This document shows positions 11,900-23,383 of a stretch of DNA of 64,000 bases, piece after piece. The position numbers and the translations under genes were made by a program. Position 1 is the stretch's first letter; every line of letters begins with the position of its first letter. Under the pieces are notes generated by a model that saw nothing but the letters and a program-made list of their open reading frames with translations, was not told where the DNA came from and did not search any database. Source of the DNA: Sphaerolaimus hirsutus (Eukaryota; Nematoda; Chromadorea; Monhysterida; Sphaerolaimidae); assembly GCA_964036195.1 (NCBI GenBank), contig OZ038453.1, positions 29,764,997 to 29,828,996 of the forward strand, written 5' to 3'.

Positions 11900-12575
11900 C
11901 CGTATTACCTCGAAATACCCCCATGGGGGTTTATTATTTCGCCAGCAAAATTTGAGGGGGGGGTTAATTCGAGGGGGGGTTTTATTATTTCGTCAGAAAT
12001 TTTCGTGAAATTCATAGTAAAGAATATGCGTTTTCATACACAAAAACAGTAATAAATGTGAGAAAGTAGGTCATATTTGGGCTCTAGGTGTACATATGTA
12101 CACAAATGAGCGTATAAGTGTAACTGCAATGCAAATTAGTAAACACCTTCCCGGACAAGTTCACCACCCATTTTTTTATTTCACTTCGAATGCAATATCT
12201 CCGTCCATGGGGGTGTTATAAAGCTGAAACTTTGTATATATAAAGTTGTAAGACACCCTTACTCCCCAACAATGGGGGGAGGTGCGGCGACTCACTACAG
12301 GGTGGGTCGCCCTAGGTCTTAGAGGTCGTACAACTTTATATATACAAAGTTTCAGCTTTAAAACACCCCCATGGACGGAGATATTGCATTCGAAGTGAAA
12401 TAAAAAAATGGGTGGTGAACTTGTCCGGGAAGGTGTTTAGTTACAAATACATCATGTACATTGTTTACATGATGTCCATCATACAGGAGGGGGGTATTTC
12501 GAGGGGGGGGTTATTATTTCCCCAGCCGATTTTGAGGGGGGTTAATTCAAGGGGGGATAATTCGAGGTAATACGG
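11900..12575. mobile_element. CCGTATT element, 676 bp with nested palindrome
   Basis: Between TA 11898-11899 and TA 12576-12577, with ends CCGTATTACCTCG and CGAGGTAATACGG. A 296-bp perfect-type palindrome (12142-12437) is inserted in its middle, so the element itself is about 380 bp. Confidence 0.8.
12142..12437. mobile_element. AACACCTTCCCGG palindrome, 296 bp
   Basis: The two arms are near-perfect reverse complements, starting AACACCTTCCCGG and flanked by TA on both sides. The loop at about 12260-12310 is short. It shares only its terminal 13 bp and its design with 39567-39816. The TA target suggests a Tc1/mariner-type or Merlin-unrelated MITE. Confidence 0.85.
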
Positions 12576-12589
12576 TATGTTTCTTATAT

Positions 12590-13356
12590 GTTTTGCAGTA
12601 TCAGAAATGAATATTCCCATTCTGTTGTACGTTGGCCGATTTTGATGCCCTTCGAGTATGTTGGGGTTTGGGGTCTGGGCTATGACAAAAAATTTTTGTT
12701 TCCTCAAATAATCCCCCAGACCTGAGATAAAAGGGGTCTAATAAAGGATAGTCATTTTACATGACTGAGCTGGTCGCTAGAATTTGAAGGCGAATAACTC
12801 GGCCATTTCTGGGCTGATTTTGACTGTTCAACACTTGGCACAATGATCGGCATGACCTGTAGATGCCGTTTTTGAGGTTGGATTAGTGATTTTTGAAGTT
12901 CTGAAGCAGAAGTTTGAAGTGTTACAATGTTTTATTGGAAAGATATGTTGAGATAATTTTTCCGGTATGAATTCTTGTCGTCTAAACGATATGATAGCAT
13001 GTTCAGAAACATTTTTTGCATTGAAAAACCAGGTCAAATCGGCATAAGGGATGTTGACATCACCAAGCCGACCTCATAAATGTACTCTACAGGTTGTGCC
13101 GATCATTTTAAATGTTGAACGGTCAGAATCGGCCCAGAAATGGACGAGTTATTAAGCTCCAGAATTGATTGGCCATGCAAAATGACCGGGTTTTTATAGA
13201 CCCCCCTTATCTCAGGACTGGGGGCATATTCAAGGAAAAAAATTTTTTTGTCAAAGCCCAGACCCCAAACCCAAACATACTCGAAGGGCATCAAAACCGG
13301 TGAATGTACAACAGAATGGAATGCAGGAATGTGTAAATATTTGTATGAGATGGCAA
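12590..13356. mobile_element. Long palindromic element, about 770 bp
   Basis: The left arm (GTTGTACGTTGGCCGATTTT, then GAGATAAAAGGGGTC) and the right arm (13150-13350) are imperfect reverse complements around about 12970. It carries the same module as 4451-5132. It follows directly on the CCGTATT element at 11900-12575. Confidence 0.7.
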
Positions 13357-13404
13357 AAAATAAGAAACTTAGTTTATACTCCAGTTACTTTACACCCTGC
13401 ATGC

Positions 13405-14536
13405 GTGGTTCCCGCTGGAAGCGTGCCAACGATTTTTTATGCATGCGGTTTTCACAAAAAGTGATCGCTGTTATCAGGCTATTCGTTAACTAGTGATGGA
13501 AAAGCGCCAGAAAAAAGGGCGCCAGGCGCCAATGGCGCCATGGCGCCATTCAGAAAGTGGGCGCCAAGCGCCAAGGGCGCCACAGAAAAAGGGCGCCAGG
13601 CGCCAATGGCGCCATGGCGCCATTCAGAAAGTGGGCGCCAAGCGCCAAGGGCGCCACAGAAAAAAGGGCGCCAGGCGCCAAGGGCGCCATGGTGCCATTC
13701 CGAAAGCGGGCGCCAGGCGCCAAGGGCGCCAGGATAAATAAGGGCATACAACACCCTGCGTGTGCTAAAAGTGTTTCTACAGCACCCTAGTACATGCATT
13801 CACTACTTAATTTGCATTCTCCAGGGTGTAATGAACACAGGCAACACTAGCAACAAAAAAATTTGTATGACAATTCAAACACAATGGATATTGTCATTTG
13901 ACAACAATCCATTCACTTCAAATTGACTTTTCCAATCATGTTTCCTCGAAATGGACAAAAAAAAACGGAATTGCAACGATTTGAATCCGTTGATTTATGA
14001 TTTTACAAGTTCAACGTTCCATCATTCTCGTCTTCTGATCTGTCAGACACATCTGATGAACCGTTGCACAAAAGATTTATACCCACTCACACCACTTCGT
14101 CCATTTTTCTGGCGAATTCAGATCATCCATGAATGCGTTTTTCATCTTTTTTACCATTTATACAGCACTCACCTTGAAACCCTGCTGGCGCCTTTTTGGC
14201 GCCCTTTAAAAGCAGGGCGCCAGGCGCCAAGGGCGCCACGGAAAAAGAGCGCCAAGGGCGCCATGGCGCCTTTCAGAATGTGGGCGCCAGGCGCCAAGGG
14301 CGCCACAGAAAAAGGGCGCCAAGCGCCAATGGCGCCATGGCGCGGCGCCCTTTGGCGCCCTCAAATGGCGCCAGCGCCATGGCACCATTCCATCACTATC
14401 GTTAACTCATTCACAACAATCATTTTCCTCTTCTATACACAAAAATCACATGCTTTTATCATCATTGGCACAGTTCCAACGTGAGACATAAAAAAGTGCG
14501 ATGGCAGAGTATCATGTCCGTCGAGTATACACCCTT
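13405..14536. mobile_element. Foldback repeat interrupted by a hAT element
   Basis: The left part (GTGGTTCCCGCTGGAAGCGT) and the right part (TTCCAACGTGAGACAT and on to CGAGTATACAC) match the uninterrupted element at 57871-58042, including GTTAAC at the break. The hAT element 13491-14398 splits it. Confidence 0.7.
13491..14398. mobile_element. hAT-type element with GGCGCC-rich interior, 908 bp
   Basis: 8-bp TSD TCGTTAAC (13483-13490, 14399-14406). Ends are TAGTGATGGAA and TTCCATCACTA. The subterminal 200-250 bp on each side are arrays of GGCGCCAGGCGCCAATGGC-like units. The central 450 bp are ordinary AT-rich sequence. The uninterrupted host repeat at 57871-58042 confirms the target. The long frames in the arrays are translation of the repeat, not genes. 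Confidence 0.85.
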
Positions 14537-14724
14537 ATAATATCTACCTACCATTCTATTGCTTCGTGTGCAAAACCTGTGTGTAAAAATGTGCAAAACC
14601 TGCCTTTCCATTGGAATGATAAATGTTGGCACAATAAAACATAAAAACACGTTCACAGCTTGTGACGGCAATGTGCCAACAAACTCACACAAGACGCACG
14701 CGACTGAGCGCGTTTTTGCTCGAT

Positions 14725-14766
14725 TTGTCGGTTCGGGTCTCGTTAACGAGACCCAATCCGACAAAA
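14725..14766. repeat. Short near-perfect hairpin
   Basis: The arms TTTGTCGGTTCGGGTCTCG and CGAGACCCAATCCGACAAA pair around GTTAAC with one mismatch. The TGTCGGTTCG motif links it to the TTA-target family (10895, 40471), so it is probably the centre of a decayed member. Confidence 0.6.
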
Positions 14767-15199
14767 ATAAAAAATGGCAAAATGGACCAAATGAAGTAGG
14801 AAAAAAACCCAGGTGTGTATTTATACACCATATTTCCTCGAAATACCCCTCCCCGTCTTGAAACACCCCCCTCAAAATGGCCACTATAAATTTGTTAGCC
14901 CCCGCTCAAAATACCCCCCCCCCCCAATCGATCGATTCATTTTGAAGAAAACTAGTTACGTTCAAAATTTTGAATTCAAAAAACGTTCCCGCTTTGTATT
15001 TATTAAGATGCTGTCCATCCAGACGACGCTTGGATGGCATCATACCAAAAAACTCAACTACACTTTGACGGGGGTTTGAATTGTGCGGGCACAATTGAAT
15101 AGTTTCACTCCGTATATGCGTAAGCACGAGTCACCAAAACAGAGTTCTACGGGTTGGATACTGCGGGCATGATATGACACCATGCAACTCATTGTATAG

Positions 15200-17400
15200 T
15201 ATCATGTACGCCAAATATAACGTATTTATGTTTACTCAAAAAGTTGTACTCGAGTACTGAGTAAATACGTTTATGTATACTTTGAAAAATGTACTCGCAT
15301 TTACGCATACTTTTTGAAAGTACTCGAGTACAGAAAACGTATTTCAGATAGACTTTGTTATAGGCTTTTACAAGGCATAGATGGGCAAAAATTAAGAAAA
15401 ACGCAAAAAATAGGATAAATTTTTTTTCAACAACAGCTGAAAGTAGATAAATACCAACCAGAGTTGTTTAAATACTGGTATTTTTGGAAAACATAAACGT
15501 AAACGTAAATACGTTTTCAAATTTTGGAGTATAAATACTAAAACGTAAGGTATTTTTTAAATACCTGGGAATAAAACGTAAATGTAAAAATTTTTATCAA
15601 GTGCTACCACTATCAGTTAATATAAAAACAACGTTTTTACAACATTATCTATTTACGTTCCTATTATCTTCATTGACATTGATATTACCTGTATTTTAAA
15701 CAGAATGATGGGATCGGGATATTGAGTTCGATCGGAACCTGTTGACATTTGGCGTCGTTGTCAACTAGTGGGTGTAGTTAAGTGTGAACTAGTGTGTCAA
15801 TCCCTCAAGTGGGGAACTAAAAAAACAAACAATTTATAGGTGAGAGGTAATGACAAGTGGAATGGCGAGTGATAAGTAAAAAAACGTAAATTTATAAGTG
15901 GCAAGTGGCAAGGTCACAAGAAAAATCTAAAAACGTTTTCTTTTTTTACCTGCCTTCTCACTAATAAATTGACGTCTCTCTCAACTTTGACTTCTCACTG
16001 ATAAATCGTTCTAGTTCTCCACTTGCGGAATTGGCAACCTCTTAACATTTAAGCATGTTGAACTGACCATATAACACTACATTTGTCAAATAATAAAGTT
16101 CTGTTCACATATTTTTTACGTTTTTGCTGGTACCCGGGTAATTGTGCCTGGAAAATGTAACAAAACGTAATGGTATTTTTGGAAAGCGTAAATGTAAACG
16201 TAAGGATATATACCCAAATAACCGTGTATTTTGGGTAAACATAAATATGTTTTTGCAACTCTGCAAATAACACATGAACTAGTGAATTTGAAGGTTAAAA
16301 TGATCAAAAAGGTATGAAAAATAGAGATTTTTAGTGAAAGTTGGGGCAAAATTCCTAAAAAGTACACACTTTTACGTTTTATGGGGTAAAAAGTATTTTA
16401 CTTGTGTTTACTCATGAGTAAAAGTAAACAATTTACTTTACGTTTTCTGTACTAAGGGGGTGAGTAAAAAATAAATACTTTACATTTATGTATACCTTGA
16501 AAAAAGTTCATTTTATCACTGATAATATCTATATAATGGTGCAAATTCTGCCAAATTACTGCCAACTTCACAAATCAAGCTTTACCAATAAATATGGTGA
16601 TATTTATACCTTTGCACTTGGCAGCATAGTTGAAACATATTTACTTTTACTGGATAAAGACATATACTCAAGTACTCAGTGGGGATAGAAAAAACGTTGG
16701 GCACAGAATTGAAGTTGGGCACAGAATAGTGTTTAAATTAGGTTACAAAAGAAGGTTAATACCATAGTTGTTAAAACATATTTACTTTTACTTGCTAAAT
16801 ACGTATACTAAGTACTGAGTAAATACTTTTACGTTTCCTCTGAAAAAAGTTTGAGTACTTGCTTTTATGTATACTTTTTGAAAGTATGCAAGTACAGAAA
16901 ACATATTCCAGATAGGCTTTTATATCATTTTTTGAAGGCACAGAAGGAAAAAAATGGGAGAATATGCTAAAAATAGTGAAAATAGACAAAAATGAATATA
17001 CAAGCCCATATCTAGCCAAAAATTTGCTTAGAATGTTAAGAACGAGCACACCCTGTGATCAGTGATTTCCACTTGTCTCACTATTTATGTGAGCTCACAT
17101 AGAAGATCAGCAACCAATAAAGCAACAACACCAATACAAATACCAAAACATCTACATTCTTAACATGTATGCAAGAAGTTGTGAAAAGTTGTAATTTTTA
17201 CTGAAAATTGGGGCAACATTTGCTCAAAAATACTCACATTTATGTTTTCCACGAGAAAAGTATGTTTACTCATGTTTACTCAAGAGTGAAAGTAAATAAA
17301 TTTACTTTATGTTTTCTGTACTCAAGGGGTGAGTAAAAAATATATACTTTACGTTTACGTATACTTTTGAAAAACTTCAGTACTTTTAACAACTCTGGTT
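15200..17400. repeat. Cluster of ACGTAAATACG-type repeats
   Basis: Several overlapping or decayed elements made of ACGTAAA, GAGTAAATACG and AAGTACTCGAGTA motifs on both strands. Ends resemble CAGAGTTGTT (15460, 17385) and CATAGTTGTTAAAAC (16757), as in the better-defined copies at 33188-33551 and 55336-56125. No gene seen. Confidence 0.65.
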
Positions 17401-17786
17401 AATACATTGGCAGTGACGTTTCACACTGTAGAATTGTGGGGGCACTGTGGCTCTATATTGTATACTATGACCAGGGTTGGCAAAATCTCAGAAAAAAAAT
17501 GAAAATAAGAAGGAAAATTGAAGAATAAAATAAAATTAATGAAATAAAAATACAATTTTACTAAAATTCAAATTTTTGGAATTTTTTTAAGCAAAATTTT
17601 ACTAAAATTCAAATTTTGTAAAATTTTAGTAAAATTTTACAAAAATTTGAATGTTTGTAAAATCCCATATGAATAAAACAAATTTGATGAGTAATTCATT
17701 GATGGGAGGGGGTATAATTCAAGGAGGTAAGTAAACATTCGAACAGGGGGTATAATTTGAAGAGGTAGGCAATTCATTCATGTGCG

Positions 17787-18191
17787 TAGGGTACAAATGA
17801 TATATCGTATCGAATATCGGATATCTACCATTTTTTATATTGAATATCAATATCAAAAATTTTGAAAAACTATTGAATATCAAATATCGATATCAAAAAT
17901 TTTGAAAAATATCAAATATCGATATTGAATATTGACCATTTTTTGATACATTGAACCTGTATTGTGTCCCTAAATTAAGTTACCACATGAAAATAAACCA
18001 CATGAAAATACAATATGCCACTTGAAATATGCCTTGCTATACCAAGAGAAATTTTGATATCAAATATAGACAATTTTTTATATCGAATATCAACATCAAG
18101 GTTCCATATAGTATTGATATCGAATATCGAGTTTCAGAAAAATATCAAATATTGAATATCAATATCGAAAAGTCATATCATTTGAACCCTA
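17787..18191. mobile_element. hAT-type MITE with ATCGATAT interior, 405 bp
   Basis: Ends are TAGGGTACAAATGATAT and ATCATTTGAACCCTA. Flanking 8-mers CATGTGCG and CATGTGGG differ at one base, consistent with an 8-bp TSD. The interior is filled with GAATATCGATATC-type units that are self-complementary. It sits inside the minisatellite-like region. Confidence 0.72.
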
Positions 18192-18255
18192 CATGTGGGG
18201 GATAGTTCCAGTAGGTATGTAATACCCACATGGGGAGTAATTAGAGGAGGTAGGC

Positions 18256-18551
18256 ATACTCGGCAGACATAACACCTAGTATGGTCACTTACCAAAACCC
18301 ATCTGAATTATAAATCAAAAATTATACAGTTTTTCATCATCATATTTCATTTTTAACACACCCAGCTAACAGCACACTTAGTATGGAAGCCTACCATAAT
18401 TTGATGAATACAATATTGTGATAAATTTTGTAATCATTCATAATTTATTATTCCATAGTAAAAACTCAATATTATGACTGTAAAATTTTTGGTTCATTAC
18501 TCAGATGTGTTCTGGTAGGCTTTCATACTAAGTGTGATGTCTGCCAAATAT
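18256..18551. mobile_element. TATACTCGGCAGACAT palindromic MITE
   Basis: Inverted ends ATACTCGGCAGACAT and ATGTCTGCCAAATAT, followed by CTAGTATGG and its complement. Partial copies of the same end lie near 6787, 19323, 19833, 14510 and 58060. It interrupts the GGGTAATTCA minisatellite. Confidence 0.65.
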
Positions 18552-19150
18552 AATTCATTCACTTGGGGGGGTAATTTTAGGGGGTGGGTAATTCACCTAC
18601 CTTGGGGGTTTACTATGAGGAGGTAGATAATTCATTCACGCAGGGAGGATAATTCAAGGGGTAGGTAATTCACACGGGGGTGGGGGTTACTGCTAGGGGA
18701 TGAGTAATTCACACAGGGGGGTAATTCAAGGGGATGGGTAATTCACGCAGGTTGGATAACTCAAGGGGATGGTAATTCATGCAGGGGGATAATTTGAGGG
18801 GATGGGTACTTCACAGGGGGGTAATTTGAGGGGATGGGTAACTCACATGGGGGGATAATTTGAGGATATGGACAATTCATTGCGGGATTATTCGAGGAGA
18901 TTGACAATTCATGGGGGGGATAATTTGAGGGGATGAGTAATTCACACGGGGAGGGGGTAATTCGAGGGGATGGGTAATTCACATGGAGGGGATAAGTCAA
19001 GGGGATGGGTAATTCACGTGGTGTGATAATTCAAGGAGATGGATAATTCACGAGGGGATAAGTTGCGGGGATAGGTAATTACGGGGGGGGGGGATAATTC
19101 GAGGTGGTAGGTAATTCGCGCAGGAGGGATAATTCGAGGGGCTAGGTATT
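18552..19150. repeat. Minisatellite, unit about 34-36 bp
   Basis: Roughly 16 imperfect units with the pattern GATAATTCGAGGGGATGGG followed by TAATTCACGCAGGGG. Related units occur upstream at 17690-17790 and 18190-18255, so the array was longer before the elements at 17787 and 18256 were inserted. It is confined to the 9.2-kb insertion. Confidence 0.85.
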
Positions 19151-20120
19151 TTCTGGGAGGCTGCCCTGTTTTTGCTAAAAATAGTGCAATTCATATACTC
19201 TGTGAGTTACTTTATGCCATACATTTTTCCTTGAGGAAACACTCCCGCAGTGTGATACATCATAAATTTCAGCCGCTATCCAACTCGTTCCGGTGTGAAA
19301 TACAAAAAAAGAAAATAGGTATACCCGATGGACATCACACTTTGTATGGAAACATACCATAACCCATCTGAATAATGAACCAAAAATTATACAGTTTTCA
19401 TCATATTTCATTTCACTTTTACTATAGAATAATTAATTGTTAAAGTTTTCACAAGATTTTATTCATTAAATTCTAGTAAGATTCTGTACATACTTTGCGG
19501 TCCGCTGAGTATATGTGTCATGGAAAATTCGGCCGCGCTAGAACTTGTTCAGACGAAACGAGCGTGATATTTCCTGAATCTAAAGGCCACATTCGAAACG
19601 TTCACCGCAATTGGTGAAATAGTCTGCTATAAGTTCCGCTTAAGATAAATAGCAATATTTCTGGCTTTGGTAACGCCACGTATTCACTTGAAAATAGTAG
19701 CGTCAGCCCGTCATACAGAGAAATCTATCATTTTCTTAATTCTTTTGGGAAAATTCGTTCCTTAAAGTTTTCAGTTTGACATAGATATTCGAGTTTGATA
19801 AAAAAAGGTACATAACTCCTATCTGTTTGTAGAGTATCGTGTCTGCCGAGTATACCTCATTCCAAAAATGATCACACTTGCCAATCCGTCCAAATGTTCG
19901 TTGTCGGTTCGCCCGGAATTCAACGAGGCTTTTTCGTCATATTTTTGTTGTCGGTTCGGTTTCTGTTGAACGAGGCTTTTTTGTCGGCACAGGCAAAATT
20001 TCTGTAAAATTTGTGCGTTGTCGTGACAAAAAGTCCATTGGCGACAAAAAAAATTTGCTGGCACAGCTCGCAGTGTAAACGCCGCTTTACCTATTTTCGA
20101 CACTTCTTGACATTACACCA

Positions 20121-20534
20121 AATGCCACCCGTAGACCCTGTAAAATGTAAAATGTCATGCAAAGTGTTAAAAGTCATGTAAAATGACCCGGTACCAAGCC
20201 AGTCCCATACCCTGTAAAATGTAAAATGTTATGCAAAGTGTCAAAAGCTGTGTAAAATGCCCTGCAAAGTGTAATGGCCTGGAAAATTCAAAATCTTATG
20301 CAAAGTATGAAAAGTCATGTAAAATACCCTGTACAATGTCAAATGTCATGCAAAGTGTCAAAGTGATTTAAAATGCTTTGTATAATGTCAATGTCATGCA
20401 TGTGAAATGTTCTGGAAAATGTCAAATGCCATGCAAAGTGTCAAAAGTCATGTATAATGTCATAAAAATGTTGAACACAACGCAATAAAAGGAAAATTTG
20501 ACATTTTACACGGTCTTGGAGTGGCCTCTGGTGT
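20121..20534. mobile_element. CTGTAAAATG foldback repeat, copy A
   Basis: Many TGTCATGCAAAGTGTCAAAA units that pair with a short reverse arm ending GGTCTTGGAGTGGCCTCTGG. Shared with copy B (44393-44687), where some internal units are missing. Confidence 0.65.
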
Positions 20535-22213
20535 TTTTTCTCTTGCAGTTATTTCTTTCTGAACGAACTAGTTATTCAAGTAAATACGGTAGTAAAATTA
20601 AGACGTCAAATGTTGCGTTTGCCTAAATATTACAAAAACTGTTTGCACAGTAGAATTTTGTGGACAAATGTAGGTCAAAAATGATGAATTTGCTCGCAAA
20701 ATGACTTTACGCTCATTTTAATGAAAGTACTTTATTTGCGAATTAAATTACAACTTTTTAATTCGATCAAATTGATGTTTTGATTTGAGTGAAAATATTC
20801 AAGTGTGACCTAGAATTTTCCATATTTTATGCGGCAATTTTTTTTAATTTTTGCTTCAACAATGCCATTTCTGTTTTACTGACACCGGATAGTTGATGTA
20901 TTTATTTGGTTGTATTCCATTGTCTTTTATTTGATTTTATTTTTATATTTATATGTAGGAATACTCCAACAATCTCAATCCAAATTCTCAACAATTTTGG
21001 AACACTGGCATTTCTGGTTCAACAAAAATTAGGAACGAGAATACAGACAAAACCCTAAAATTCGTGATGTGCGGTCAAATTTTGACATGGCTCACTCTGA
21101 TTGACACCTCATGCCATATGTTCAATTATCTATATGTTAAAACAACGTTATAACGTTATATTTATGTCATTTATGTTTTGTTGGATTGAACTTAATATAT
21201 CTAACAAGAACTTATTTGACTTGAATACCGTATTTGCTTGGGGAATAATTCCTCTGAGGAATTCATTTTCCGGTGGACTTTTTTGAGGGGGGGGGGGGGG
21301 ACTGTTCGAGGGGAAGGTATCATTATGTCGTCAAAAATTTCAGGCATGTTTCTATCAAATATTTCTCATAAACGCAATAACATGCCATTTTTGTTCAAAT
21401 ACACATTGAAATATTGAATACACCTATACTTCATGCCAGGATGTAAAATATATTTGCACCTACCGCAATATTTATTTCAACATTACAGCTTCATTTGCAA
21501 CATGATTCAACAGTCAACACCATTGCATTTGAACGTGTTTATTGGGCTCGTGAGCAAGCTTTGAATTGGGATGGGCACCAGTTGACATTTGTAGTTTTTG
21601 TCAACTAGTCTGTGTATGGCCAGCCATAACTTCACTTGACTTGTTACTTGTACATTTACAGATCGCTTGTCAAGTTACACAATGTAGATGTGCATTTTTT
21701 AGATGTCCGAACTTGAGCTTAACCGAGTTTGTGTATTCTAAGCATTTAATTACACACCCCTTGAAAGCGCTTGACATTTCAACAAACCCATAAACCCCAT
21801 AATTTGTAAATATTTCAATATATGCACAACTTGTGTAGTATTTATAAATATTTACCTATGACGTATGGGCACTATGTGTACCTGAATGGTATTTCAAATG
21901 CAAGGTAATGTAAAATGAAGCTTACTTTATGTTTCTGTCTGTCAAGTTTCAAGTGTGTGCTTCTGAAATTCACATTCACAGGGTGCTTCATTTTTGTGCA
22001 CTCCGATTTTTTATGAATTATTTTTATTGTGAGGTTTTGCGTGAATTTTTGTTGCAACTGTGCGTCAGCTTTTAGGTAATAGATTTTGGCGTTTTTATTT
22101 GTTTCTATTTATAATTTCAGAGTGGTTGCTAAAATATTTTATATAGGGTGCCAATTTTGTAATTCCCTACACAAGTGCCCAAAAAGTGGGAAGTTAAGTT
22201 ATAAATAGTTAGT
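20535..22213. other. No gene recognised
   Basis: Sequence shared with copy B (44690-46375). It holds the partial CCGTATT-like repeat at 21228 and a short AGTTGACAT/GTCAACTAGT palindrome at 21578-21610. No conserved frame between copies. Confidence 0.55.
21228..21340. repeat. Partial CCGTATT-like repeat (also at 45378-45480)
   Basis: Begins CCGTATTTGCTTGGGGAAT and contains GAGGAATTCATTTTCCGG and a long G run. The right end is not clear. Related words occur at 27876-28030 and 61140-61460 (CTTGAATAGTTCCCCC). Confidence 0.55.
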
Positions 22214-22221
22214 GACAAGAC

Positions 22222-22832
22222 TAGGGTTGGCCGATGTTTTTTTTTAAAAAAAAACATGACGTCCGAAATGTTTTTTTTATAAAAAAAACATCGGCCGAAA
22301 TTTTTAGTACTATACACTAGGTATTTTGCAAAATTTTTGCGCGCAAGCGCGTAATTTCACACACAAATTGACATTGGTGGTTGTTTTCATTGGTTTTGTT
22401 GCATTTTTAGTATCAAAACATCCATTTCTATGTGCTACCATGGGTGAATAAGCCGACATATGTTGCTGTAATATATAATATTGAGGTAATGTGCTTCCAT
22501 GTACCTCCACAGTGTGTAACTTCACTCCCAAAGTAACAACCTCCTTTTATAACCTTGTTTGATCACCATTCCGTGCCAAACTTTACCTGAAGTCACGAAC
22601 ATTCGACTATAAGGCGATATACGAACGATATGTCGACGAAAAATGGATATTTTTGACACAAATCACCACTTATAATGCTATCCCATGGCTCCACAGCCAT
22701 TATATGGTCATATTTAACATCACAGAGTATTGCCAGTGTCTGATATACCTATGTCTGTTGACACTAGGTCATATCTGGGAGCTTTTAAAAAAAAACATCG
22801 AGTTAAAAAAAAACGTTTTTTTTCCAACCCTA
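22222..22832. mobile_element. hAT-type element, 611 bp
   Basis: 8-bp TSD GACAAGAC (22214-22221, 22833-22840). Copy B has the unoccupied site at 46376-46383. Same TAGGGTTGGCC ends as the 98-bp element, plus a roughly 450-bp unique body (TTGCGCGCAAGCGCG, then CGATATGTCGACG) shared with 57022-57737. The body has no convincing frame. Confidence 0.87.
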
Positions 22833-23383
22833 GACAAGACAAGTGTTTCCACTTACATATTCAGTCACTTGTCTTCTCATTTGTTTGATTACTTGACTAT
22901 TTCAAGAAATTGTCAACAAAGTGCCAATTTTGCTTAAAATTCTTGTGTAACCAGTGCTGTATTTTTATCCTAATGAAGACTTGAATGTTTTGAAAGCCTA
23001 AATCCTTATTTTGTGAAGTTTTTTTTATTTATTTTAGCTTTAGAATGATATATTTATCTATGTATATGTATCCTTCCAAAATGTTCACATTTTATGCCAT
23101 TTTTACTTCAATTGAAACACCCTGCAAATATTTGCAGTAATGTAAAAGTATCCGATGTTTGTTTGGAACATCTATTTTGTCACTCAAAGTTTAAACAGGA
23201 AGTATTTTAGTGCGTAATTTACCTATATGCATTCGGATTGGCTAAGGATACAAAATTGGAGTGAACATTTCTGAACTTTAAAGTTTCATCTCCAAATGAC
23301 ACTTTTAAAAACTTGTTTCTCGAGTTTAAAGACAAATTATGTTCACTGTTCAAGCATTCATTCACAAACTTGACCGTCAACTA

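Larger units (their letters stand above)
10895..20086. mobile_element. 9.2-kb TTA-flanked insertion with short TIRs
   Basis: Copy B reads through CACTTACCTATT at 44360-44362, whereas copy A has 9192 bp between two TTA copies (10892-10894, 20087-20089). Ends are AGCGGCGTTTACACTG and its exact reverse complement. Subterminal sequence includes GTGCCGACA and TGTCGGTTCG motifs, shared with the 422-bp palindrome at 40471-40892. A 3-bp TTA target is typical of PIF/Harbinger elements. No transposase is recognisable inside; the interior is a mosaic of nested repeats listed separately. It may be one large element or two small ones that moved together with the DNA between. Confidence 0.8.

Noticed and set aside
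13493-13799. Frames on both strands rich in Ala, Pro, Gly and Arg
   Set aside because: They are translations of the GGCGCC arrays of a hAT-type element, open in several frames at once.
18552-19150. CRISPR-like array
   Set aside because: Units are contiguous and imperfect with no unique spacers, and the genome is eukaryotic.
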